This document shows, one piece after another, positions 22,811-34,959 of a DNA stretch of 64,000 nt. The translations under genes and the position numbers were made by a program. This DNA is from Rhinopithecus roxellana (taxonomy: Eukaryota; Chordata; Mammalia; Primates; Cercopithecidae). Within the stretch, counting starts at the first letter, position 1, and every line of letters starts with the position of its first letter. The stretch lies in the NCBI RefSeq assembly GCF_007565055.1, contig NC_044558.1, positions 127,336,235 to 127,400,234 on the forward strand, read 5' to 3'. Below the pieces are notes generated by a model. It was given only the letters and a program-made list of their open reading frames with translations. It did not search any database and had not been told where the DNA came from.

Positions 22811-24269
22811 TTTTTAAACTATAAAATTGAATTACAAAGGTATTGCATCTGCTTTTTATATAGTCATTGTTTGGTTTATTAAAGAATGTTTCATAAATCT
22901 AGCCAATTCTCCAGGACCTACATATTTAGCTAAGCAAACTATTTTTAGAAATTACACAAAAAGGAGAGTGAACTTCCCTTTTAATTTAAAATCAGGGTTG
23001 CTTAGGATTGGATTTACAGAAATGAGAACGGTATGCAGTTGAAAGTAAGCTTATTATTAAACTATGCTTTTATTTTTAGCAAACATGCTGGGTAGTAAAA
23101 TTTAGTTTTGCATTTTCATTGTGAAAACACAAATGAAATTGGTAAACAAAATATTAAACAGACCCTACTACCAACTTAAACATGCCTTTGCCTCTTTTGT
23201 TTTTCTGGTAGCATTAGTAGAATTTCATGGAGCATATTTATGGTACTAGTGTCAGAATAAAGATAACTGAGGGTTTTTTCCTGTTACTTCTGGATCCCAC
23301 ATCTTTAGCCAACATTTTTATTTTAAACCAACTCTCTTAAGCCCCTTCTTGCCCACCTCTCTCAACTCCAGTCCAGGGGTAGGGCAGGTGTTTGTAAGGG
23401 CAGAAGTGGATGGACACCAGCCCACCTGGGCAGTGCTTACCAAATAAAATAGAACCATGCTTTGTCCATCATTTGGTGGATGCCACAGTACCTAAGGTCC
23501 TGATCCTATCTCTGAAATTTGTTTTCTGAACAGGAGCAATGCCGACTTTTTATTTTTCCATGCATTTGTTGTGTGTCTGAGTAATTTTGATAGTGTATGG
23601 TCCGAGATAATGTGACAGGACTTCCACATCCACAGGTCCGCAACACTTTACATCCTCTGTCATTGGATGTTATCGTCATTGACAGAATATATCTCAAATT
23701 CCTTGAGGTCTCTCTCACATTGCAAGCTGCATTCTAACCCGTTAAGAATAGCACTTTTTGGAGGACTTGCTTTGAAATGTACAGAATAGAACTCATACTG
23801 AAAATCCTCGGTTTTTTGCTAGCTGTGCAGTTTTAACGCTGTTCACAGATTTACCCTTTGAAATGTATAATGCTCATAATTGTAAGTGCACAGAGTACAT
23901 ACTTTTGGTAAAATTCAATGAATATCACCTGGGAATATTCACCTTTGAATTCCAATACAAAAAACTTGAAGAAAAATTGTACCACTGGCAAAAATATTAA
24001 CGTAGGCCAATTCCGAATCTTGGGGGAGATGTAGAAAGTTCCCCTGATTTTGTACTTCATTGTTTTAAGTCTGCTTCTTTGAAAAACATGCCAGCAAGAG
24101 CACGGTGGGGAGAGAGCCAGACATTTCTGTGATCCCAGTGTGTTTGAATGTTGCTACGGTAGACATGAAAATAAACAACGAGAACCTCCTATTCCAAGTG
24201 GAAACATTTCTCTTCTTACTGAAAAATTATATAACCCAACAGGACACAGTAGGAGATAGTATAATTCAG
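22811..24269. other. Unassigned sequence
   Basis: No gene or repeat recognised. Open frames of 60-70 codons show no motif. Confidence 0.4.
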
Positions 24270-24460
24270 TAAGACCGGGAGCACTTGGAATCCTTGAGCT
24301 TATATATCATTTTATTCCACCTCTTCCTTTTATAGATGAAAAAATGGCAGAGGGGAGAAATTAAGTGATAGCTGCACAGCCAAGTAGTGACAGAGTTGGG
24401 ACTGAAGCTGGGTTTCCTGGCTTATTATTTCAGTGTGGTGTCTTCTTCAGTAGGCCTGAA
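24270..24460 (-). mobile_element. MIR SINE fragment
   Basis: TTTTATAGATGAAAAAATGGCAGAGG, AGCTGCACAGCCAAGTAGTGACAGAGTTGGGACTGAA are the reverse-complement MIR core and tRNA-like part. Confidence 0.75.
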
Positions 24461-26689
24461 AAATTTTTAGAAACAATTTTTCCCCCCTGCCTCCTGCCCT
24501 TCTCCATGCCTTCTACACTCAGAATTCTAGCAGATATCCCTGGTGATGAGGGGATGAGCTGGTGGCATTGCTAGTATTTGAACCGTCTCTCATGTATTGG
24601 CAGGAAAAAATTGAGTTTTGCTTCTCTCTCCTCCCTCCCACCCTACCACATGACTCTTTTCTGTGAACGTTTAAACAACATTCTGATATGGCATTTGGAC
24701 AATACCCTTCATGAAGTGTGTTTTATAACACGCCAATAAACACTTGCCCAATGTTCTCTTCCTTTAAATCTCTTTTAGGTGACTTTGGAAAACTGAAGAA
24801 AGAATTGTATTTTAACAAAATACTTCAGGCTATTTACCCAAAGGTTTGACTAAGAGTGGAAATTTCTAGGGTTCTGTCAGGTTGGTTGAAAGGACTTTTG
24901 AGCACAGTAATCATTTGTTATAACATGAGTCACAACAAAGGTGACTATTCTGTCCATTCGTAAGTCAAGTGTTGGCTTCTGTTTTCCGAACTTTGACGAG
25001 ACTGGAAGGGATGTCTAAAACACTCTTGAAGGGACATTCAAGAATGTTTTAGAGTTTTAGTGTAAATGTCATTGGCGCATAAAACCCATGGAGGACCTGT
25101 GTGCTCTGAAGGGCTTAACTCCAAACACAGCAAAACAAACAAAAAGTGAGTTTTAGAGTCACTGAGACAACATTACCTTGCAGATATATTCTCCTTCCTT
25201 ACTGAGATATAACTTACGTAGAGTGAAGTGCCTGAAATGTAAGTGGCTAACCTGTATACGTGTATACGTCCATGCAACCACCTTTCAGATCAAGATAAAG
25301 AATATTTCTAGCATCCCAGTAGGCTTGCTCATGGAAATACTTGCTAAAATGTTCTCAGTCTTTTGTAACACCACTAAATATTTATAATGTTTATTTGGCT
25401 GTAGACATTAATGTCATGGTAGCCATATTTTTCCTCTTCCACTTTACCCTCTAAAGTGTACATTCTTTATCAACAATTATTAAGAGGAAGTCACCTAGTC
25501 AGCAGATGAAACTTTAGCTCTGAAATTTTATTAGCCATTAAACTTGCCTGGCAATAAGAATTGGGCCTAATTCCTCTAAAAACGTTTTTTTTTTTTTTTT
25601 AAACTATGTAGGACTTTATTCTTCACAAATTCCTTTACAGGAATTGTTTAAAATACATAGGAGTAAGGTCAATAGCAATATCCTGATTACAAGTTTTGTC
25701 TGCCTCCAAGGAACTAAAAACTGTGTATAAAATCTGTTTTCAGTGTCTTTTGGATATCTAGAAAGTTTGAATGGAGAACATTTAGTTGTGGACAATTAAG
25801 GGACCTATTTGAGATCATAAAGAAAGGCCAGTTTAAACCATATGAAAATTTGGTTCTTTTGAGAAATGAAACATTTAAAAAGTTAGAAACTGTGATCTCA
25901 TTCTTCCAGACTTTATACTGGAACCTTCCAGTGCTTCTGCCAGTCATCCCTGGACTTCTAAGATTTTGAGCAATTCATTTTGCAATGAGAGAAACTAAAC
26001 CCATGGTTTGGGGTTCATTGCATTTAAGATCTCTGCAAGAGCCTTTAACACTTCACTGCTTCTGCTCTAAATAATGATTCCTCCCTTCTAGGAATTTAGA
26101 AAATATACTTCTGCTTCAGTGGTTTGCTAATAATAGAAAAGGACAGAAAAAAATGAAAGTTTTGTTTTCTTTTTTGTCAAACATATTTTTTCTTTGAAAT
26201 ATTGCAAATAGCATATCAAGGTATAAACACTTGTCTGGATCTAAAACATTGTTGTGTTTTCTATTTTGGGGATAATCTTTCCTTTTGTCTTCTTTGCTTG
26301 AACTTTTCCCAGAGAGAGGGGAACACTATCTTATCTCGTATGAGATTATCTCATATGATGTTCATTAGCATTTCAGAGTTTAAGTAAATGAATGGATCGT
26401 GTAAGTATTGAATGGTTTTTGCTTCAGATTACTTAGATAAGAAAATTGAGCTTTCTTAAAGCAATAGTGTTTCTTATGTCATAATTTAAGATTTTGATTT
26501 CTGGGTAAGATTGTTGAGAAATGGAAACTGGCAATTCAAATGGTGAATGTCTTCAGGGTACTTAACATTTGTGCTTTTTTGTAAGATGGAAACTTTAGCA
26601 TGTAAAAGGTATATGTAAATGGAAGACAACAGTGCAGTGAAGTCATGCCATTTTCTTGGATTATTTTCACTAACAGGATGTTCATATTA
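24461..26689. other. Unassigned sequence
   Basis: No gene or named repeat seen. Contains a T-run (25586-25600) and near 26336 a short TCTCGTATGAGATTATCTCATATGA partial palindrome. Short frames only. Confidence 0.4.
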
Positions 26690-27045
26690 TTTGACCTTTT
26701 GCTCCCACTGTCTCAACTGCATTGAGTTATGGCATCCAGAAGTGGGAAGGAGAGTTTCCTGCTGTATTCTCCACTGGCAGGTATGACATGTATAGGGTTG
26801 TATTCTTCTGGGGGAGTCACATTTGGATAAGCCATACATGGGCAAGAAAGAGACCAAGAAGATGAGTTAATATCTGTGTCATATGAAGTACAGTGAAAGG
26901 AACTGGGCATATTTAGCCCATAGACAAGAAAATGTTTAAGAGAAATATAAAGTAATTTTCAAATATTTAAAGGGCAGAGAGGGGTCGCAAGCATATTCAA
27001 TGGTTTACAATCCCAAAGGGTAGCACTAGAATTGATGGTTACTAA
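26690..27045 (+). mobile_element. Ancient LINE (CR1/L2-like) remnant
   Basis: GTGAAAGGAACTGGGCATATTTAGCCCATAGACAAGAAAATG, TTTCAAATATTTAAAGGGCAG and AAGGGTAGCACTAGAATTGATGG follow the order of a well known CR1/L2 3' body (non-coding remnant). Diverged. Confidence 0.5.
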
Positions 27046-27094
27046 ATCATTTGGATTCTTATTCTGTAATGTCTTCTGCTCCTTTCTATTTCAA

Positions 27095-27290
27095 AGTTAG
27101 TATTTTAGTTCACACTCTCCTTAATATTAATACTTCCTGACCTACTGGAATAAGGTCTCCATTTATCTCCCTGCTTTGAACAGTTTCCCCTTTCAATCCA
27201 GTATGTACATTGCTTCTAGCTTAAAATTTCCAAAGCACAGTTATTATTGTGTTACTTCCCTGCTCAAAACCTGTCAGTTGTCCCCTATTG
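27095..27290 (+). mobile_element. L2 LINE fragment
   Basis: ATAAGGTCTCCATTTATCTCCCTGC, CAATCCAGTATGTACATTGC, GTGTTACTTCCCTGCTCAAAACCTGTCAGTTG match the L2 block that precedes the 3' end (VTLPLLKTLQW-type region). Truncated near 27290. Confidence 0.65.
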
Positions 27291-27579
27291 CAGCAGTATC
27301 CTGACTGGGGTACATGTGTTGCAGGAGGCTCACAACAACTTCTCAAGAGATTCTTAGGCATAGATAATTTTATGATTATTAGTATCCAAATTGTCAATTT
27401 TTTCAAATTGACCTGCCTGCTGTGAAGATGGGATACAATTTGTGAGTTTTCCTTTCCAGTGATTTCTTATACAATTGCCCATCTCCGACCTGACAAAAGA
27501 AATGCCTAGCCTACTTATTCTGAATCTTGTGCATCAGCCCAGGTTGCAGAATTTCTGGTGTTAAAAAAGGTGCAACTTG

Positions 27580-28640
27580 GGGGGGCAGAGCAAGATGGCC
27601 GAATAGGAACAGCTCCAGTCTCCAACTCCCAGCGTGAGTGACACAGAAGACCAGTGATTTCTGCATTTTCAACTGAGGTACTGGGTTCATCTCACTAGGA
27701 GGTACTGGGTTCATCTCACTAGGGAGTGCCAGACAATCGGTGCTGGTCAGCTGCTGCAGCCCGACCAGCGAGAGCTGAAGCAGGGCAAGACATCGCCTCA
27801 CCTCAGAAGCACAAGGGGGAAGGGAATCCCTTTTCCTAGCCAGGGGAACTGAGACACACAACACCTGGAAAATCGGGTAACTCCCACCCCAATACTGCAC
27901 TTTAAGCAAACGGGCACACCAGGAGATTATATCCCACACCTGGCTGGGAGGGTCCCACGCCCACGGAGCCTCCCTCATTGCTAGCACAGCAGTCTGCGAT
28001 CTAACTGCAAGGCAGCAGCGAGGCTGGGGGAGGGGCACCCGCCATTGCTGAGGCTTAAGTAGGTAAACAAAGCCACTGGGAAGCTCGAACTGGGTGGAGC
28101 TCACAGCAGCTCAAGGAAGCCTGCCTGTCTCTGTAGACTCCACCTCTGGGGACAGGGCACAGCTAAACAACAACAACAACAACAAAGCAGCAGAAACCTC
28201 TGCAGACGCAAAAGACTCTGTCTGACAGCTTTGAAGAGAGCAGTGGATCTCCCAACACGGAGGCTGAGATCTGAGAAGGGACAGACTGCCTGCTCAAGTT
28301 GGTCCTTGACCCCTGAGTAGCCTAACTGGGAGACATCCCCCACTAGGGGCAGACTGACACCCCACACCTCACAGGGTGGAGTACACCCCTGAGAGGAGGC
28401 TCCCAAAGTTAGAATCAGACAGGTACACTTGCTGTTCAGCAATATTCTATCTTCTGCAACCTCTGCTGCTGATACCCAGGCAAACAGGGTCTGGAGTGGA
28501 CCTCAAGCAATCTCCAACAGACCTACAGCTGAGGGTCCTGATGGTTAGAAGGAAAACTATCAAACAGGAAGGACACCTACACCAAAACCCCATCAGTACG
28601 TCACCATCATCAAAGACCAGAGGCAGATAAAACCACAAAG
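27580..28640 (+). promoter_or_regulatory. L1 5' UTR with internal promoter
   Basis: The first 25 bases contain AAGATGGCCG (27592-27601), the YY1 site that in human L1 sets accurate transcription start. The region is GC-richer than its surroundings, contains a (CAA)n stretch near 28167-28184, and ends just before the ORF1 ATG at 28641. It is about 150 bp longer than the ~910-bp 5' UTR of active human L1, in line with older L1PA members. A 24-bp tandem duplication sits at 27675-27722. Promoter activity is inferred from family knowledge. Confidence 0.85.
27675..27722. repeat. 24-bp tandem duplication in L1 5' UTR
   Basis: Two identical adjacent units beginning GAGGTACTGGGTTCATCTCA (27675-27698, 27699-27722). 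It looks like a copy-specific or subfamily-specific length change. Confidence 0.95.
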
Positions 28641-29671
28641 ATGGGGAAAAAGCAGGGCAGAAAAGCTGGAAATTCAAAAAATAAGAGCGCATCTCCCCCT
28701 GCAAAGGAGCACAGCTCATCACCAGCAACGGATCAAAGCTGGACGGAGAATGACTTTGACGAGATGAGAGAAGAAGGCTTCAGTCCATCAAACTTCTCTG
28801 AGCTAAAGGAGGAATTACATACCCAGCGCAAAGAAACTAAAAATCTTGAAAAAAGAGTGGAAGAATTGATAGCTAGAATAATTAATGCAGAGGTCATAAA
28901 TGAAATGACAGAGATGAAAACCATGACACGAGAAATACGTGACAAATGCACAAGCTTCTGTAACCGACTCGATGAACTGGAAGAAAGAGTATCAGCGATT
29001 GAGGATCAAATGAATGAAATGAAGCAAGAAGAGAAACCAAAAGAAAAAAGAAGAAAAAGAAATGAACAAAGCCTGCAAGAAGTATAGGATTATGTAAAAA
29101 GACCAAATCTACGTCTGACTGGGGTGCCTGAAAGTGAGGGGGAAAATGGAACCAAGTTGGAAAACACTCTTCAGGATGTCATCCAGGAGAACTTCCCCAA
29201 CCTAGTAGGGCAGGCCAACATTCAAATTCAGGAAATACAGAGAACGCCACAAAGATACTCCTCGAGAAGAGCAACTCCAAGACACATAATTGCCAGATTC
29301 ACCAAAGTTGAAATGAAGGAAAAAATCTTAAGGGCAGCCAGAGGGAAAGGTTGGGTTACCCACAAAGGGAAGCCCATCAGACTAACAGCAGATCTCTCAG
29401 CAGAAACTCTACAAGCCAGATGAGAGTGGGGGCCAATATTGAACATTCTTAAAGAAAAGAATTTTAAACCCAGAATTTTAACCCAGCCAAACTTTAAATC
29501 CAGCCAAACTAAGTTTCATAAGTGAAGGAGAAATAAAATCCTTTGCAGATAAGCAAATGCTTAGAGATTTTTGTCACCACCAGGCCTGCCTTACAAGAGA
29601 CCCTGAAGGAAGCCCTAAACATGGAAAGGAACAACCGGTACCAGCCATTGCAAAAACATGCCAAAATGTAA
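28641..29671 (+). pseudogene. L1 ORF1 (RNA-binding chaperone), disrupted
   Basis: L1 ORF1p coats L1 RNA as a trimer and is needed for retrotransposition. The start MGKKQGRKAGNSKNKSASPP is canonical. Residues about 50-145 form the heptad-rich coiled coil (LKEELHTQRKETKNLEKRVEE region), and the RRM and C-terminal domains follow after a break. A TGG-to-TAG nonsense change at 29085-29087 ends the first frame at 148 codons. The same frame resumes (29088-29420) with the conserved RPNLRLTGVPE and RYSSRRATPRHII motifs, then meets a CGA-to-TGA stop at 29421-29423. A 17-bp repeat (CCAGCCAAACT at 29483-29493 and 29500-29510) adds a frameshift before the C-terminal NNRYQPLQKHAKM region. Usual length is 338 codons. 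No full-length protein can be made. Confidence 0.95.
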
Positions 29672-29727
29672 AGACCATCGAGACTAGGAAGAAACTGCAT
29701 CAACGAGCAAAATAACCAGTTATCATA

Positions 29728-32700
29728 ATGGCAAGATCAAGTTCACACATAACAATATTAACCTTAAATGTAAATGGACTAAATGCTCCAATGAAAAGAC
29801 ACAGACTGGCAAACTGGATCAAGAGTCAAGACCCATTAGTCTGCTGTATTCAGGAGACCCATCTCACATGCAGAGACATACATAGGCTCAAAATAAAGGG
29901 ATGGAGGAAGATCTACCAAGCAAATGGAGAACAAAAAAAAGCAGGGGTTGCAATCCTAGTCTCTGATAAAACAGACTTTAAACCATCAAAGATCAAAAGA
30001 GACAAAGAAGGCCATTACATAATGGTAAAGGGATCAATTCAACAGGAAGAGCTAACTATCTTCAATATATATGCACCCAATACAGGAGCACCCAGATTCA
30101 TAAAGCAAGTCCTTAGAGATTTACAAAGAGACTTAGACTCCCATACAATAATAATGGGAGACTTCAACACCCCACTGTCAACATTAGACAGATCAACGAG
30201 ACAGAAAGTTAACAAGAATATCCAGGAATTGAACTCATCTCTGCAGCAAGCAGACCTAATAGACATCTATAGAACTCTCCACCCCAAATCAACAGAATAT
30301 ACATTCTTCTCAGCACCACATCGCACTTATTCCAAAATTGACCACATAATTGGAAGTAAAGCACTCCTCAGCAAATGTACAAGAACAGAAATTATAACAA
30401 ACTGTCTCTCAGACCACAGTGCAATCAAACTAGAACTCAGGACTGAGAAACTCAATCAAAACCACTCAACTACATGGAAACTGAAAAACCTGCTCCTCAA
30501 TGACTACTGGGTACATAACGAAATGAAGGCAGAAATAAAGATGTTCTTTGAAACCAATGAGAACAAAGATACAACATACCAGAATTTCTGGGACACATTT
30601 AAAGCAGTGTGTAGAGGGAAATTTATAGCACTCAATGCCCACAAGAGAAAGCAGGAAAGATCTAAAATGGACACTCTAACATCACAATTAAAAGAACTAG
30701 AGAAGCAAGAGCAAACACATTCAAAAGCTAGCAGAAGGCAAGAAATAACTAAGATCAGAGCAGAACTGAAGGAGATAGAGACACAAAAAACCCTCCAAAA
30801 AATCAATGAATCCAGGAGTTGGTTTTCTGAAAAGATCAACAAAATTGACAGACCGCTAGCAAGACTAATAAAGAAGAGAGAAGAATCAAATAGATGCAAT
30901 AAAAAATGATAAAGGGGATATCACCACCGACCCCACAGAAATACAAACTACCATCAGAGAATACTATAAACACCTCTACACAAATAAACTAGAAAATCTA
31001 GAAGAAATGGATAATTTCCTGGACACTTACACCCTCCCAAGACTAAACCAGGAAGAAGTTGAATCCCTGAATAGACCAATAGCAGGCTGTGAAATTGAGG
31101 CAATAATTAATAGCCTACCAACCAAAAAAAGGCCAGGACCAGATGGATTCACAGCTGAATTCTACCAGAGGTACAAGGAGGAGCTGGTACCATTCCTTCT
31201 GAAACTATTCCAATCAATAGAAAAAGAGGGAATCCTCCCTAACTCATTTTATGAGGCCAACATCATCCTGATACCAAAGCCTGGCAGAGACACAACAAAA
31301 AAAGAGAATTTTAGACCAATATCCCTGATGAACATCGATGCAAAAATCCTCAATAAAATACTGGCAAACCGGATTCAGCAGCACATCAAAAAGCTTATCC
31401 ACCATGATCAAGTGGGCTTCATCCCTGGGATGCAAGGCTGGTTCAACATTCGCAAATCAATAAACGTAATCCAGCATATAAACAGAACCAAAGACAAGAA
31501 CCACATGATTATCTCAGTAGACGCAGAAAAGACCTTTGACAAAATTCAACAGCCCTTCATGCTAAAAACGCTCAATAAATTCGGTATTGATGGAACGTAC
31601 CTCAAAATGATAAGAGCTATTTATGACAAACCCACAGCCAATATCATACTGAATGGGCAAAAACTGGAAGCATTCCCTTTGAAAACTGGTACAAGACAGG
31701 GATGGCCTCTCTCACCACTCCTATTCAACATAGTGTTGGAAGTTCTGGCTAGGGCAATCAGGCAAGAGAAAGAAATCAAGGGTATTCAGTTAGGAAAAGA
31801 AGAAGTCAAATTGTCCCTGTTTGCAGATGACATGATTGTATATTTAGAAAACCCCATCGTCTCAGCCCAAAATCTCCTTAAGCTGATAAGCAACTTTAGC
31901 AAAGTCTCAGGATACAAAATTAATGTGCAAAAATCGCAAGCATTCTTATACACCAGTAACAGACAAACAGAGAGCCAAATCATGAATGAACTTCCATTCA
32001 CAATTGCTTCAAAGAGAATAAAATACCTAGGAATCCAACTTACAAGGGATGTAAAGGACCTCTTCAAGGAGAACTACAAACCACTGCTCAGTGAAATAAA
32101 AGAGGACACAAACAAATGGAAGAACACACCATGCTCATGGATAGGAAGAATCAATATCGTGAAAATGGCCATACTGCCCAAGGTCATTTATAGATTCAAT
32201 GCCATCCCCATTAAGCTACCAATGTGTTTCTTCACAGAATTGGAAAAAACTGCTTTAAAGTTCATATGGAACCAAAAAAGAGCCCGCATTGCCAAGACAA
32301 TCCTAAGTCAAAAGAGCAAAGCTGGAGGCATCACGCTACCTGACTTCAAACTATACTACAAGGCTACAGTTACCAAAACAGGATGGTACTGGTACCAAAA
32401 CAGAGATATAGACCAATGGAACAGAACAGAGTCCTCAGAAATAATACCACACATCTACAGCCATCTGATCTTTGACAAACCTGAGAGAAACAAGAAATGG
32501 GGAAAGGACTTCCTATTTAATAAATGGTGCTGGGAAAATTGGCTAGCCATAAGTAGAAAGCTGAAACTGGATCCTTTCCTTACTCCTTATACGAAAATTA
32601 ATTCAAGATGGATTAGAGACTTAAATGTTAGACCTAATACCATAAAAACCCTAGAAGAAAACCTAGGTAGTACCATTCAGGACATAGGCATGGGCAAGGA

Positions 32701-33549
32701 CTTCATGTCTAAAACACCAAAAGCAATGGCAGCAAAAGCCAAAATTGACAAATGGGATCTAATTAAACTAAAGAGCTTCTGCACAGCAAAAGAAACTGCC
32801 ATCAGAGTGAACAGGCAACCTACAGAATGGGAGAAAATTTTTGCAACCTACTCATCTGACAAAGGGCTAATATCCAGAACCTAGAAAGAACTCCAACAAA
32901 TTTACAAGAAAAAACAAACAACCCCATCAAAAAGTGGGCAAAGGATATGAACAGACATTTCTCAAAAGAAGACATTCATACAGCCAACAGACACATGAAA
33001 AAATGCTCATCATCACTGGCCATCAGAGAAATGCAAATCAAAACCACAATGAGATACCATCTCACACCAGTTAGAATGGCAATCATTAAAAAGTCAGGCA
33101 GCAACAGGTGCTGGAGAGGATGTGGAGAAATAGGAACACTTTTACACTGTTGGTGGGATTGTAAACTAGTTCAACCATTATGGAAAACAGTATGGCGATT
33201 CCTCAAGGATCTAGAACTAGATGTACCATATGACCCAGCCATCCCATTACTGGGTGTATATCCAAAGGATTATAAATCATGCTTCTATAAAGACACATGC
33301 ACACGTATGTTTATTGCGGCACTATTCACAATAGCAAAGACTTGGAATCAACCCAAATGTCCATCTGTGACAGACTGGATTAAGAAAATGTGGCACATAT
33401 GCACCATGGAATACTATGCAGCCATAAAAAAGGATGAGTTTGTATCCTTTGTAGGGACATGGATGCAGCTGGAAACCATCATTCTCAGCAAACTATCGCA
33501 AGAACAGAAAACCAAACACCACATGTTCTCACTCATAGGTGGGAACTGA
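29728..33549 (+). pseudogene. L1 ORF2 (endonuclease/reverse transcriptase), disrupted
   Basis: ORF2p nicks target DNA and reverse-transcribes L1 RNA. Frame 1 (29728-30909, 393 codons) holds an apparently intact APE-type endonuclease. By count N14, E43, D145, N147, D205, S228, D229 and H230 are all present in LNVNGLN, QETH, GDFNT, KIDH and SDHS contexts. A frameshift near 30868-30880 ends it at TGA 30907. The next frame (open well before its first ATG at 31007, to TAG at 32882-32884) carries the RT fingers and palm, with FADD at 31820-31831. Two departures are seen: TRQGWPLSP (usually C, not W) and SVDAEKTFDK. A tyrosine-to-stop change and a 1-nt A-run loss near 32912 shift the frame again. 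The last part (32947-33549) has the cysteine-rich CWRGCGEIGTLLHCWWDC motif and ends SLIGGN. Usual length is about 1275 codons. Confidence 0.96.
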
Positions 33550-33797
33550 ACAGTGAGATCACTTGGACTTGGGAAGGGGAACATCACACACCGGGGCCTG
33601 TCATGGGGAGGGGGGAGGGGGGAAGGATTGCATTGGGAGTTATACCTGATGTAAATGACGAGTTGATGGGTGCTGACGAGTTGATGGGTGCAGCACACCA
33701 ACATGGCACAAGTATACATATGTAACAAACCTGCACATTATGCACATGTACCCTAGAACTTAAAGTGTAATAATAATTATAATAAAAAAGAAAAGAA
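33550..33797 (+). other. L1 3' UTR and A-rich tail
   Basis: Contains a G-rich purine tract at 33605-33626 (GGGGAGGGGGGAGGGGGG), a known G-quadruplex-forming feature of L1 3' ends. A duplicated GACGAGTTGATGGGTGC unit lies at 33657-33692. The end is CCCTAGAACTTAAAGTGTAATA, and the tail is interrupted (AATAATAATTATAATAAAAAAG), consistent with age. Confidence 0.93.
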
Positions 33798-33814
33798 AAA
33801 AAAGGTGCAGCTTG

Positions 33815-34959
33815 AAATGCTGGTGATAATTGGACTCTAATAACATTCTCTTGTTGATAAGATAGTATCTCATTCCTTGCTGTAAATAAAATTAAGGTGA
33901 ATCTAATTGAGTTGTTAGATGATAGTCCCAAATAATTTTTTATGATAGATCGTTGTAATTTCTGCCATGTAACTCAAAGGTTCAAAGAATTACTTGTTAT
34001 TTCTATAATAGAACTTGTTTCTCTCTCATATACTTATTTATATGATGCTTATAAACATCTATGAAAGCAAAAACTAAGGTAGAGAATTGATGCTGAATCT
34101 ACTTTTTGTAATAAATAATATTCATCCACTTATACATGAAATAAGTTTTTAAAAAAGGCTTAATATCAAAAAAAGGCAGACAATGGTGCAGTGCCTTTAA
34201 AATAATGAGGGAAAGTGATGTTTAAATGAGGCTATATAACTAGTCAGGTTATAAATCAAGTGCCAATAAAGACATTTTCAAACATTTACAAAATGAATAA
34301 AAAGACACATCTGTTTTATTAAGGAATACATTTTGAATAATATTTTTACTTTTATATTTAATAATGATTTATCAAAATTTGTCAAATACTTATGTTTTAA
34401 CCAATTGTGTTCTGATAATCATTGTAATGATAACTTTACCTAGAACACTTTGGTAACAGGAAATAAATTTCCTTTACATCTCAAACATTTTTTTTCGTAG
34501 AAGTAAAAAAGCGTGATTGACAAAAGAGGAATTTTAGGATAAAACTGTGGAGGAAAGGGAATGAAAACAGAAGTTCAAGAAAGAAAAACAAACTGTAGAA
34601 TTTCTAAGAGAGCAGGAACGTACATTTTTCAAATAAATGATTTTGAATTCCAATGGATACATTAAAAGAACGCTGTAGCAAGCTTTTTTTTAAGTCAGCA
34701 TTTATAATATTGCTGGAAATTATATTCTTGCAACTATTTAAACTATTTATAATATAAAATATAACATGGCAAAGAAAAATTGTGCAAGGAAGTATACAGC
34801 TTTTTTCAAAATTCTTTGAGGAATATTTGAGCAAAATATGTAAAGGCCTTGGAATAGAATCCAAAATCTTTAGCACTTCAGTGACAGTCCCATGTATGTT
34901 TTCAGCTTTGAATGTTTCACTATTATTCTTCACCTACCATAAATACTTGCCAAACTGTT
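33815..34959. other. Unassigned AT-rich sequence
   Basis: No gene or repeat recognised. Confidence 0.4.

Larger units (their letters stand above)
27580..33797 (+). mobile_element. Full-length L1 retrotransposon (L1PA-type)
   Basis: Complete architecture over about 6.2 kb: a GGGGGGCAGAGCAAGATGGCC 5' end, 5' UTR of 1061 bp, ORF1, a 56-bp spacer, ORF2, a 3' UTR with G-rich tract, and an A-rich tail. TSD AAAAAAGGTGCAACTTG (27563-27579) against AAAAAAGGTGCAGCTTG (33798-33814), one mismatch in 17. The nick site reads TTTTTT/AA on the other strand, as expected for L1 endonuclease. Both ORFs carry inactivating changes, so it is probably not autonomous. The 3' UTR with duplicated GACGAGTTGATGGGTGC suggests a subfamily near the ape/monkey split (L1PA5-7 or a monkey branch). 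Confidence 0.97.

Noticed and set aside
28101..28728. Minus-strand open frames of 93 and 113 codons in the L1 5' UTR
   Set aside because: Overlap the L1 5' UTR and ORF1 start in antisense, with no known domain; treated as by-products.
30039..30899. Antisense frames opposite L1 ORF2
   Set aside because: Shadows of the ORF2 coding strand.
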